Shown here: piece after piece, positions 7,216-13,870 of the stretch
Layout of the letters: every line of letters starts with the position of its first letter
How positions within the stretch are numbered: the stretch's first letter is position 1
Source: UBA7803 sp041608775
GTDB lineage: Bacteria > Pseudomonadota > Gammaproteobacteria > Pseudomonadales > Azotimanducaceae
Assembly: GCA_041608775.1 (NCBI GenBank)
Contig: JBFISC010000079.1
Coordinates: 1-14,176 of the forward strand
Direction: 5' to 3'
Length of the DNA stretch: 14,176 nt
The notes under the pieces: model-generated
What the model was told of the DNA's origin: nothing
The model's input: only the letters and a program-made list of their open reading frames with translations
The model's database searches: none
Made by a program: the position numbers and the translations under genes

Positions 7216-7665
7216 ATGCCAGCAATCATCTGGATCAGCGTGCTGCTGATCGCCGGGTCCTCCGTCAGCAGTCCTGGTCAGAGTCCCGGGCGTAGCGATG
7301 CGCTTCCCCAGGGCCTGGCCTGCGTCACTCTCGAAGACTACCTGGCGGCGGCGTCTTCAGCGGACTCGGACCAGGATGGCGTCTCCAACCTCGACGACGT
7401 CTGCGCGACTGTCGTGGATCCGCAGCAGCTGGATGCCGATGACGACGGTGTCGGCGACGCCTGCGATGCCTGCCCGGAGCAGTCAGCACCCGGGTGGAAG
7501 GACGGTTGCCCGCCAGAGACATCCGATCTCGGCGCGGGAGGTGGAAATTGCCCGCCTTCTCGCTTAGGTTCGAACTGTCGTCACCTCGGGGGAAGCGGAT
7601 CGTCCGGTCGGCTGCCGCCTGAGTCATTGCGGAACCTTCAGGGAGGTCAAGACCATGCAGGCTGA
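7216..7665 (+). CDS. Thrombospondin type-3 repeat protein, predicted exported; C-terminal part doubtful
   Basis: From ATG 7216 the product is 149 residues. Residues 3-19 (AIIWISVLLIAGSSVSS) look like a signal peptide hydrophobic core, though the N-region lacks positive charge. A GTG at 7150 would add 22 residues and put the core inside. Two calcium-binding type-3 repeats follow: ADSDQDGVSNLDDVC at 49-63 and LDADDDGVGDACDACP at 72-87, ending in GWKDGCPP. Such repeats bind Ca2+ through alternating Asp side chains outside the cytoplasm and often precede an OmpA or adhesive domain, which is absent here. The last 49 codons have weak third-position bias (26 of 49 G/C) and no similarity I recognise, so the gene may be truncated. 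It overlaps the next gene by 11 bases. Confidence 0.6.
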   Translation: MPAIIWISVLLIAGSSVSSPGQSPGRSDALPQGLACVTLEDYLAAASSADSDQDGVSNLDDVCATVVDPQQLDADDDGVGDACDACPEQSAPGWKDGCPPETSDLGAGGGNCPPSRLGSNCRHLGGSGSSGRLPPESLRNLQGGQDHAG

Positions 7666-8749
7666 CATCAGGCGAATCGCCCTCTTTCTCCTGCCTTTCG
7701 TGCTGCCGGCGGCGGCCAGCGCGGCGGACGCCCAGTCGATTCTCGAGACCGCCCAGCAGAAGCAGCTCGAGCGCTGGGAGGGCGTGAACGTCTACGTCGT
7801 CGAGCAGTCGATCATGGGCCACGCCGCGGAGACCTACTTCCAGCGCTTCGAGGTCGTCGGTGACGACGGCACCCAGACGCTGTTCATGCCCGTGGCCCCC
7901 GGGGATCTGCCCGACCTCGATTGCAGCGCCGCGCGGCAGATGACGCCCGAAGAGCTGGACGCCTTCGCGTCCGGCCTGGAAATGGGCGGTGCCGGCATCG
8001 CCGAGGGCATGGAACAGGGTCTGGAGGATGCCGGTCTGCCGCGCGGAATGCTGGCCGCCAGCGGTTCGGACCCGAACGCCTCCTTCGACCCGAGAGTCAT
8101 GATGGGCGGTGGCGCGGCCATGATGCGTTCCATGGCCGATTACGAGCGCACCAGAGCCGCAGATCCGGATCGCGCTGCCCGGGACGCCGCAGAGTCCGCT
8201 GACCACATGGCGGAGTTCCTCCGCAGGGCCAGGCTGGTGGGTACCGAGCCCGTAGACGGACGCAAGGCCTACCACCTGGAGGCCACCGGCATCGACCACG
8301 TGCAGGCGATGGACGATGGCGAGTACCGGCTGCACACCATCGGCATGTGGATGGACGCCGAGCATTTCGTGCCGCTGCGCATGAAGATGGACGGCGAGCT
8401 CACCCAGGGAAAGGAAACCCGTCCGATGACCATCGAGCAGCTCAGCTCGGACTACCGGCAGGTGCCCGGCAGCAAGCTGTTCGAGCCGTACCAGCGGAAG
8501 ATGAAGATCAGCGGGGTCATGGACGCCGCGCAGCAGGCGGAGCTGCAGCGGGCGCAGGCACAGATGGCGGATCTGGAGAAGCAGATGGCCGGGATGCCGG
8601 CGGGCCAGCGCGCCATGATGGAAAGAATGATGGGCCCGCAGCTCGAGATGATCCGCAACATGGCGTCGGGGGGCGGCTTCCAGACCGAGGTCACGGTCAA
8701 CGCCATCACCGTCAATCCGAAAACCTGCGCCGGTGGGGGGCGCGGATAA
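7655..8749 (+). CDS. Periplasmic Met-rich protein, possibly LolA-like fold
   Basis: The 364-residue protein has a clear signal peptide: basic QADIRR, hydrophobic IALFLLPFVLPAAA, and ASA|AD cleavage near residue 23. After it, residues 40-80 (NVYVVEQSIMG, TYFQRFEVV) and residues 205-285 (AYHLEATG, HTIGMWMDAEHFVPLRMKMD, DYRQVPGSKLFEPY) read as long beta strands carrying the 'fixed-up on a surface' pattern of LolA/LppX or DUF4412-type proteins; this match is an inference. A helix-forming, Gln/Met-rich stretch at 287-338 is probably a coiled coil. Only Cys90 and Cys358 remain in the mature part and could form a disulfide. ATG 7655 has GGGAGG eight bases upstream. It precedes the small exported gene and the sigma-kinase pair, so it may be part of their module. 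Function unknown. Confidence 0.8.
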   Translation: MQADIRRIALFLLPFVLPAAASAADAQSILETAQQKQLERWEGVNVYVVEQSIMGHAAETYFQRFEVVGDDGTQTLFMPVAPGDLPDLDCSAARQMTPEELDAFASGLEMGGAGIAEGMEQGLEDAGLPRGMLAASGSDPNASFDPRVMMGGGAAMMRSMADYERTRAADPDRAARDAAESADHMAEFLRRARLVGTEPVDGRKAYHLEATGIDHVQAMDDGEYRLHTIGMWMDAEHFVPLRMKMDGELTQGKETRPMTIEQLSSDYRQVPGSKLFEPYQRKMKISGVMDAAQQAELQRAQAQMADLEKQMAGMPAGQRAMMERMMGPQLEMIRNMASGGGFQTEVTVNAITVNPKTCAGGGRG

Positions 8750-8885
8750 ACGCGCTCGCGCCGCGTTCCGGAATCCGGGCGGCGTGGTTGCCGTTGCGCG
8801 ACCTCAACCCTCATACCGTTGGCGGTTTCGGCGTTGGAATGCGCTGAGATCAGAGAACCCAACGGATACTCGAGGAGGTAAGGTC

Positions 8886-9152
8886 ATGAACCGCAGACAC
8901 TTGATGCTCATCGCCATGCTGGCCGGGACCCCGGCAGCCCTGGCGCAACCACAGGCCGATCAGCCCTCGATCGCGGTGCCGCCGGGTGCCGTACAGCAGG
9001 CCGAACAGGCCGAAGCGCCGGCACCGTCATCGTCGGTGGAGGAATTCTTCGGGCGCACCGCCGATGTCGCCCGTCAGCAGGCCGAGGCAGAAGTTCAGCT
9101 CGAAACCCGTCGCAAGGTGCGTCGGGTGTTCCACCGACTGCTGCGGCGCTGA
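8886..9152 (+). CDS. Small exported hypothetical protein (88 aa)
   Basis: I do not recognise the family. The N-terminus MNRRHLMLIAMLAGTPAALA is a textbook signal peptide with predicted cleavage after residue 20 (ALA|QP). The mature part is 68 residues: a Pro/Ala/Gln-rich, probably disordered region to about residue 50, then a charged helical segment (VEEFFGRTADVARQQAEAEV) ending in a very basic tail (RRKVRRVFHRLLRR). The start is well supported by GAGGAGGT at 8872-8879, the strongest ribosome-binding site in the window. It lies 109 bases ahead of the sigma factor on the same strand. The basic tail could bind membrane phospholipid or LPS, but that is only a guess from charge. Confidence 0.75.
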   Translation: MNRRHLMLIAMLAGTPAALAQPQADQPSIAVPPGAVQQAEQAEAPAPSSSVEEFFGRTADVARQQAEAEVQLETRRKVRRVFHRLLRR

Positions 9153-9221
9153 GTCACGGTAGCCGGCAGGCGGTCAACTGATAGCATGACCCGAGGGAGG
9201 ACTGGAGGGGTACCTGGCCAT

Positions 9222-9240
9222 GAGGCGGGCCCCTCGCCTC
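9222..9240 (+). repeat. Inverted repeat before the sigma factor gene
   Basis: GAGGCG (9222-9227) and CGCCTC (9235-9240) enclose GGCCCCT. Flanking ATGAG and CTCAT halves extend the pairing with one bulged base. It ends about ten bases before the GGAGG (9249-9253) of the sigma gene. No T-tract follows, so a terminator is unlikely; an mRNA hairpin affecting sigma translation is possible. Confidence 0.35.
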
Positions 9241-9261
9241 TCATGAACGGAGGAACGTGAA

Positions 9262-9870
9262 GTGACAAGACAGCCCGCATCAGCAGATGGCGCCGCGCCT
9301 GGCCCGTCCACGGACGAAAAGGATGCCGAGTTCCTTGCGCTGCTCGCGGAAGCGGAGTCCGGCGACCGGGCGGCCTTCAACCGACTCGTCGAGGTGGTCT
9401 ACCCCGAGCTGAAACGTCTCGCTCACTATCAGCTCGCCAAGGAGCGCGGCAACCACACCTTGAGCACAACGGCGATCGTCCACGAGGCGTACGAGCGGCT
9501 GGCGGCCGGCGAGCTGAACTGGGTCGACAAGCCGCACTTCATGCGCACCGCCGCGCGGATCATGAGACATCTGCTGGTGGACTACGCGCGCCGGCGCAAC
9601 GCGGACAAACGCGGGGCCGGCGAGCAGCTGCTCACCTACGAGGAGGACCGGGTCGAGGGGCAGTCCGGCCAGATGGCGATCCTCAAGCTGGAGCAGGCGC
9701 TCGAGGAGCTCGGCGAGATCGACGCGCGCATGGAGCGCGTGGTGGAGTGTCGGGTGTACGCGGGGCTGTCGGTGGCGGAAACGGCGGAGGCCCTGGGCCT
9801 GGCGGTGCGGACGGTCGAACGCGACTGGCAGCGGGCCCGCGGCTACGTGAACCGTGCCATGAGCGAGTGA
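9262..9870 (+). CDS. ECF-type RNA polymerase sigma factor (Sig-70_X6 / ECF43-like)
   Basis: The 202-residue protein directs RNA polymerase to alternative promoters. Region 2 includes YPELKRLAHYQLAKER, TTAIVHEAYERLAAG and HFMRTAARIMRHLLVDYARRR (residues 47-112), the pattern of the Sig-70_X6 family. Region 4 is the HTH YAGLSVAETAEALGLAVRTVERDWQRARG at about 166-194. The start is GTG at 9262 with GGAGG eight bases upstream; a nearby in-phase alternative is excluded by a stop. No anti-sigma factor gene is adjacent; instead a transmembrane Ser/Thr kinase follows after 21 bases. In the related V. parahaemolyticus EcfP/PknT pair, kinase phosphorylation of a region 2 threonine activates the sigma factor. 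The TLSTT cluster (residues 66-70) is a candidate site here by analogy. Confidence 0.9.
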   Translation: MTRQPASADGAAPGPSTDEKDAEFLALLAEAESGDRAAFNRLVEVVYPELKRLAHYQLAKERGNHTLSTTAIVHEAYERLAAGELNWVDKPHFMRTAARIMRHLLVDYARRRNADKRGAGEQLLTYEEDRVEGQSGQMAILKLEQALEELGEIDARMERVVECRVYAGLSVAETAEALGLAVRTVERDWQRARGYVNRAMSE

Positions 9871-9891
9871 CCGGCCGTGGCCGGGTGAGCC

Positions 9892-12384
9892 ATGGACAGA
9901 GCTCGCGTCTTCTCTATCTACAGTGAGGTTCTGGACGCGCCGGCCGGTCGCCGCGATGCGCTGATCCGCGACCGCTGCGAAGGCGATGCCGCCCTGGAGG
10001 CCGAGGTCCGGTCGCTGCTCGACGCCCAGGCTCAGGGGACGCTGGTCATGGACGGGGGGGTCGACGAGCTCCGCCACGACTACTGGCGCTCGTTGACAGG
10101 CGACGACCAGCACCCCGAGGAAGATCTCTCCGGCGGGCGCTTCGGCGCCTGGGAGCTGATCGAGCGGGTTGGCCGCGGCGGTCTGGCGACCGTGTATCGC
10201 GCCGAGCGCGCCGATGGCGAGTTCTCGCAGACCAGCGCCTTCAAGGTGCTTCGCCGCGGTCTCGATACCGAAGACGTGATTGCGCGCTTTCGGATCGAGC
10301 GGGAGATCCTCGCGTCGCTGTCCCATCCGGGCATCGCGTCCATTCTCGATGGTGGCTCGTTGCCGGACGGTCGACCCTACCTGGTGCTCGAGTTCGTCGA
10401 CGGCATGGATGTGGTGCGCTACGCCACCAGCAACCGGCTGTCCGTGGCGCAGCGGCTGAGCCTGATACAGCAGGTGGCCGACGCGCTGAACCATGCGCAT
10501 CAGCGGCTCGTGGTACATCGGGACCTCAAGCCCTCCAACGTGATGGTGACCGGGGCCGGCACTGTGCGCCTGCTCGACTTCGGCATCGCGCGGATTCTCG
10601 ACCCGTCCGCGGGGCCGCTGGCGGCCAGGCTCACCCGCACCGGCGTGCACCTGCTGACGCCGGCCTACGGATCGCCCGAGCAGACTCACGGCCTGCCGGT
10701 GACGACGGCCTCGGACGTCTACCAGCTGGGCCTGCTGATGAGCGAGGTGCTGACCGGAGTCCGTCCGGCGGCGGAGCCGGGGCAGGCGCCGCTGCCGCAG
10801 CTGGCCGAACTCGGCGATCGCGATCTGCGGGCCATCGTCGACAAGGCGACCAGAGCCGAGCCGGAACAGCGCTATGGCTCCGTGCGTGAGCTGGCGGAGG
10901 ACATCGAGCGCTATCGAGGCAACCTGCCCGTGCGGGCCCGGTCCGGGTCCTGGCGCTATCGCACCGGCAAGTTCCTGAAGCGTCGACCGCTGCTGGCGCC
11001 GGGCGTCGCCGTGGTCGCGATCGCGCTGGCGGGCTACGTCCTCACCATCACCAGCTATTCCCGGGAGCTCGAGCGGGAGCGAACCATTGCCGAGAAGACC
11101 CGGGAGTTCATGATCCGGCTGTTCGAGAGCCCCAAACCCAGCGCGCCCATCGATCCCGACCGCGGTCGGGCGATCACCGTGGTGGAAGCTCTCGACATCG
11201 GTCGGGACCGGCTGCTCGGCGAGCTGGCGGAGCAGCCTGCGCTGGACGCCTCGTTGAGCGCCGCCATCTCGGCCGTGTACGCGGCTCTGGATCAGTACCG
11301 GCCGGCCATCGAGCTGCGGGAGCGCGCGCTCGCCATCGAGGAAGACCTTTACGGGGCGGGCAGCGGTCGGGCGCTGGCGAGCATGCGGGAGCTTGCGCGG
11401 CTGCACGCCGTGGTGGGGGACGACCGTGCCGCCGCTGCCTGGACGGATCGGCAGCTCGCCATCGCGCGGGGGCTGAAAGATCCCGGCGTCGAGCGGGGCC
11501 TCGCCGAGCACGCGGCGGCGGAACAGGCGTTGAGGACCGGGGACACGGCGCAGGGGGAGACCCTGCTCGAAGGCGCGATCGCCGACCTCGTGTCCCAGGA
11601 CGCGGTGGCCGAGCGGCTGGATGAGCAGGCGCTGCTCGCGCTGCTCGGTTCTGCTCGGACAGCCGAGGATCCGGCGACCCAGATCTACGCCATGGAGCGC
11701 ATCGCCATCGAGGCGTTGGGCAGGGAAACCCCCGACGCGCTGATCATCCAGTCACGGGTCGCGTCATCGCTCTACGACGTGGGTGCCCTGGCCGCCGCGG
11801 AGACCCGCTTTCTCGAGCTGATCCCGCGCATGGAACGGATTCTCGGGGAGGATCACCCGGACACCCTGGCGACGCGCAATAACCTCGCCATCCTCTATTC
11901 CGGAACCGAACGCTACGCAGAGGCCGAGGCCGTGCACGCCGATCTGCTGTCCAGGCGTCTGAAGGTGTTCGGCAGCGACAGCCGGGCGGTGGCGGATTCC
12001 TACCAGAATCTGGCCACCGTCCTCAGCCGCCAGACGCGCTACGCGGAAGCCATCGAGCTGCATCGCCGCGCCTACCGGACCTATGCCCGCATCCTCGACG
12101 AGAAGCACTTCGCCACGACCCTGCCGCTGCTCTCCATCGCGTTCGCGCAGCTCGAATCGGGTCGGGCCGAGGCAGCGGAGGAATCCGCCCGTGGGGCCCT
12201 GGAACGCGCGCAGCAGCATCGCCCTGATTCCCCCCTGGTGCCGCTTGCGCGCTGTCTGATCGGCACTGCCCGGATTCGGCTCGGCGATCCGGGAGCGCAG
12301 GCTCTGATCGACGCGGCGCGCGCAGCGCTGATCGATGCCAGGATTCCCGCACCCTACGCCACGCTGTGTGGCGTTGCCGCCTGA
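9892..12384 (+). CDS. Transmembrane Ser/Thr protein kinase with TPR-type C-terminal sensor region
   Basis: The 830-residue protein starts with an 80-residue helical leader (YSEVLDAPAGRRDALIRDRC) common to this kinase group. The Hanks kinase domain covers about 86-345: Gly loop VGRGGLATVY (93-102), Lys118 (AFKVLRR), alpha-C Glu136, HRDLKPSN (209-216), DFG (229-231) and YGSPEQ (259-264). All catalytic residues are present, so it should be active. One membrane helix at about 367-388 follows the basic KFLKRRP. The remaining 440 residues are outside the cytoplasm and rich in paired helices of TPR type (YRPAIELRERALAIEEDLYG, ATRNNLAILYSGTERYAEAE, DSYQNLATVLSRQTRYAEAI). The kinase lies 21 bases after the ECF sigma gene and probably phosphorylates it, with the TPR part sensing a periplasmic signal or partner (inference). 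Its 3' end converges with the next gene, six bases apart. Confidence 0.93.
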   Translation: MDRARVFSIYSEVLDAPAGRRDALIRDRCEGDAALEAEVRSLLDAQAQGTLVMDGGVDELRHDYWRSLTGDDQHPEEDLSGGRFGAWELIERVGRGGLATVYRAERADGEFSQTSAFKVLRRGLDTEDVIARFRIEREILASLSHPGIASILDGGSLPDGRPYLVLEFVDGMDVVRYATSNRLSVAQRLSLIQQVADALNHAHQRLVVHRDLKPSNVMVTGAGTVRLLDFGIARILDPSAGPLAARLTRTGVHLLTPAYGSPEQTHGLPVTTASDVYQLGLLMSEVLTGVRPAAEPGQAPLPQLAELGDRDLRAIVDKATRAEPEQRYGSVRELAEDIERYRGNLPVRARSGSWRYRTGKFLKRRPLLAPGVAVVAIALAGYVLTITSYSRELERERTIAEKTREFMIRLFESPKPSAPIDPDRGRAITVVEALDIGRDRLLGELAEQPALDASLSAAISAVYAALDQYRPAIELRERALAIEEDLYGAGSGRALASMRELARLHAVVGDDRAAAAWTDRQLAIARGLKDPGVERGLAEHAAAEQALRTGDTAQGETLLEGAIADLVSQDAVAERLDEQALLALLGSARTAEDPATQIYAMERIAIEALGRETPDALIIQSRVASSLYDVGALAAAETRFLELIPRMERILGEDHPDTLATRNNLAILYSGTERYAEAEAVHADLLSRRLKVFGSDSRAVADSYQNLATVLSRQTRYAEAIELHRRAYRTYARILDEKHFATTLPLLSIAFAQLESGRAEAAEESARGALERAQQHRPDSPLVPLARCLIGTARIRLGDPGAQALIDAARAALIDARIPAPYATLCGVAA

Positions 12385-12390
12385 CGGGCA

Positions 12391-12765
12391 TCACTCGCAC
12401 GAGCGGACGCTGGCGCCGATGGACACCGCATCGGCATCCACGTCCTGGAACAGCAGGCCGGCGTTCGCGCCGGCTGCGACGCTCGTCAGGATCCGGTTGA
12501 ACTGCTCGATGCCGGCGATGACCCGGGGGCCGTCGATCCCGTCGATGCACGCCGGACTTCCGGTGGTGACCCGGCCCGACTGGACCTGGCCGACCACCAC
12601 GGTGCCGGTGCCCGCGATCTTGAACACGTCGGCGACGCGGAACTCGAACCCGGCCGCGGTTTCGACCGGCGCCGGATGCTTATCCGGCGACCCCGCGGCA
12701 AAGGCCAGCGGGTTCGCGAGCAGGACGAGGAGAAAGAAGGCGAGCCGGGATGGTTGCTGTGTCAT
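12391..12765 (-). CDS. Exported protein consisting of an EF-Tu domain 2-like beta-barrel
   Basis: The 124-residue protein begins with a signal peptide: MTQQPSRLAFFLLVLLANPLAFA, cleavage near residue 23. The mature part at residues 40-120 reads as translation-factor domain 2: FEFRVADVFKIAGTGTVVVG, GQVQSGRVTTGSPACIDG, RVIAGIEQFNRILTSVAAG, then ANAGLLFQDVDADAVSIGASV. This is the order of strands and Gly turns of the EF-Tu/SelB domain 2 barrel. There is no GTPase domain. Cys73 and Cys123 could form a disulfide after export. Start ATG at 12765 has GAGGG nine bases upstream, and it follows the Yip1-type gene by 12 bases, so they form an operon. A role in translation is excluded by export; function unknown. 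Confidence 0.8.
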   Translation of the reverse strand: MTQQPSRLAFFLLVLLANPLAFAAGSPDKHPAPVETAAGFEFRVADVFKIAGTGTVVVGQVQSGRVTTGSPACIDGIDGPRVIAGIEQFNRILTSVAAGANAGLLFQDVDADAVSIGASVRSCE

Positions 12766-12777
12766 GCTTGCTGACCC

Positions 12778-13647
12778 TCACTGGTGCTGTTCATTAGCGT
12801 TTCTATGCTCGAGGAACAGCCGGTAATTGTGCGCCGTGGTCGGGTTGAGATCCTGCTGGATCCGGGCATTCTCGATCTGTTCGTGGACCCACCGGTGCTC
12901 GGCCCAGTTGCTCCCGGCGGACTTCACCACCTCAATCTCCGCGGTGGAGGCCCGCAGCACGCTGCCGATGCCGCTCATGAGATCGCCGAACGAAGGCTTC
13001 TGCTCCTCGAACCGCATTGACCTGCCCAGTCGCTCTCGAAGGGTCCGGGTCTTGTGCTGCACGTCGGCGTAGCGCTCGATCTGCACTCGGGTCAGGCGAC
13101 CGTCCGCAGGCGGATCGTAGCGATCGGCGGCAGCGCAGCGACGATGGAGAGCGCGAAGTGCCTGGCCCGGGGCCCGCTCGGGGATCTCGAGAAAGACCGG
13201 CAGGAAGCGGTAGGCGAGCACCAGGCTGTAGATGCCCGCGGCGAGGCTCAGCAGCCAGCCGAACCACGGCAGCGGGCTGATCGCGGTGCCGGCTGCCGCC
13301 GGGACGATCGCCAGTGCGACGACGGCGTAGGCAGCGTCGAAGCGCCGCTTGCCGCCGAAGGCGCCGGAGAGAACGTCGAAGATGAAGGCGATGACGAAGG
13401 TCCAGGCGAGCGCCCAAACCGAGGCGACCACGGCGATACCGACGCCGCTGGACCCGAACAGAAACGACCCGCCGGTGACCAGCGCGACGAACGCGGCGGC
13501 GAGATAGGCCGTGAGGTACACCGGCAGCGCGAGCTGCGCAAAGGAGCGCTGCCAGCCGGGTGCGGCGTTGCGATAGGCTTCGGCGGTCGCCCGAGGGTCC
13601 TTGATGACGCCGGCGACCCAGCGGACGGTGGCCCGAATGTCGAACAT
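12778..13647 (-). CDS. Yip1-family membrane protein with C-terminal soluble extension; likely frame break inside
   Basis: As read, 289 residues. Residues 1-163 have the Yip1-domain pattern: short amphipathic N-terminus, membrane helices at about 39-59, 68-93, 105-123 and 128-152, and the end motif LPVFLEIPERAPGQA. The expected fifth helix is missing in this frame (LRALHRRCAAADRYD instead). Dropping one base near 13158 gives FALSIVAALPPIATI and a stop at 13092-13094, i.e. a 184-residue Yip1 protein. The rest of the present frame (to 12778) is soluble, helical and has good coding bias (VQIERYADVQHKTRTLRERL to the end); it may be a second gene, perhaps from GTG at 13084-13086. The start ATG has GGAGGAG seven bases upstream. 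Function of bacterial Yip1 proteins is mostly unknown. Confidence 0.75.
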   Translation of the reverse strand: MFDIRATVRWVAGVIKDPRATAEAYRNAAPGWQRSFAQLALPVYLTAYLAAAFVALVTGGSFLFGSSGVGIAVVASVWALAWTFVIAFIFDVLSGAFGGKRRFDAAYAVVALAIVPAAAGTAISPLPWFGWLLSLAAGIYSLVLAYRFLPVFLEIPERAPGQALRALHRRCAAADRYDPPADGRLTRVQIERYADVQHKTRTLRERLGRSMRFEEQKPSFGDLMSGIGSVLRASTAEIEVVKSAGSNWAEHRWVHEQIENARIQQDLNPTTAHNYRLFLEHRNANEQHQ

Positions 13648-13842
13648 GTTGCTTCTCCTCCGTTGCTCGGATCGGATCGCCGCAACAGACGGTCTGGCGA
13701 GCGGATCATGTGGGAGATAGCGCGAACCGTTCTCGAATCCGCCACAAAGCCCGGACGCAGGCTCGGGCCGTGCCGATTGATACTCAGGTCACGCTCGCGG
13801 CGGAGCGCACGACGCATACTTTCTGCCTGCCAACCGATGGAC

Positions 13843-13861
13843 GCGGCGCCGGTGGCGCCGC
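13843..13861. repeat. Perfect 8-base-arm inverted repeat just upstream of the last gene
   Basis: GCGGCGCC (13843-13850) and GGCGCCGC (13854-13861) are separated by GGT, a very stable hairpin ending nine bases before the ATG at 13871. It lies where the ribosome-binding site should be and no clear Shine-Dalgarno is seen apart from GTGAG. It may limit translation of the gene that follows; a terminator is unlikely as there is no T-tract. Confidence 0.45.
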
Positions 13862-13870
13862 CGTGAGCAC

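Noticed and set aside
7500..7567. ISAREVEIARLLA in a shifted frame, resembling the start of a LuxR-type HTH
   Set aside because: It stops at once (TAG at 7565) with no remainder of the HTH downstream in any frame; most likely chance, at best a tiny relic.
9280..11511. Very long open frame on the minus strand opposite the sigma factor and kinase genes
   Set aside because: It mirrors the third-position bias of the real genes, has no recognisable family, and the plus-strand proteins have clear domains and catalytic motifs.
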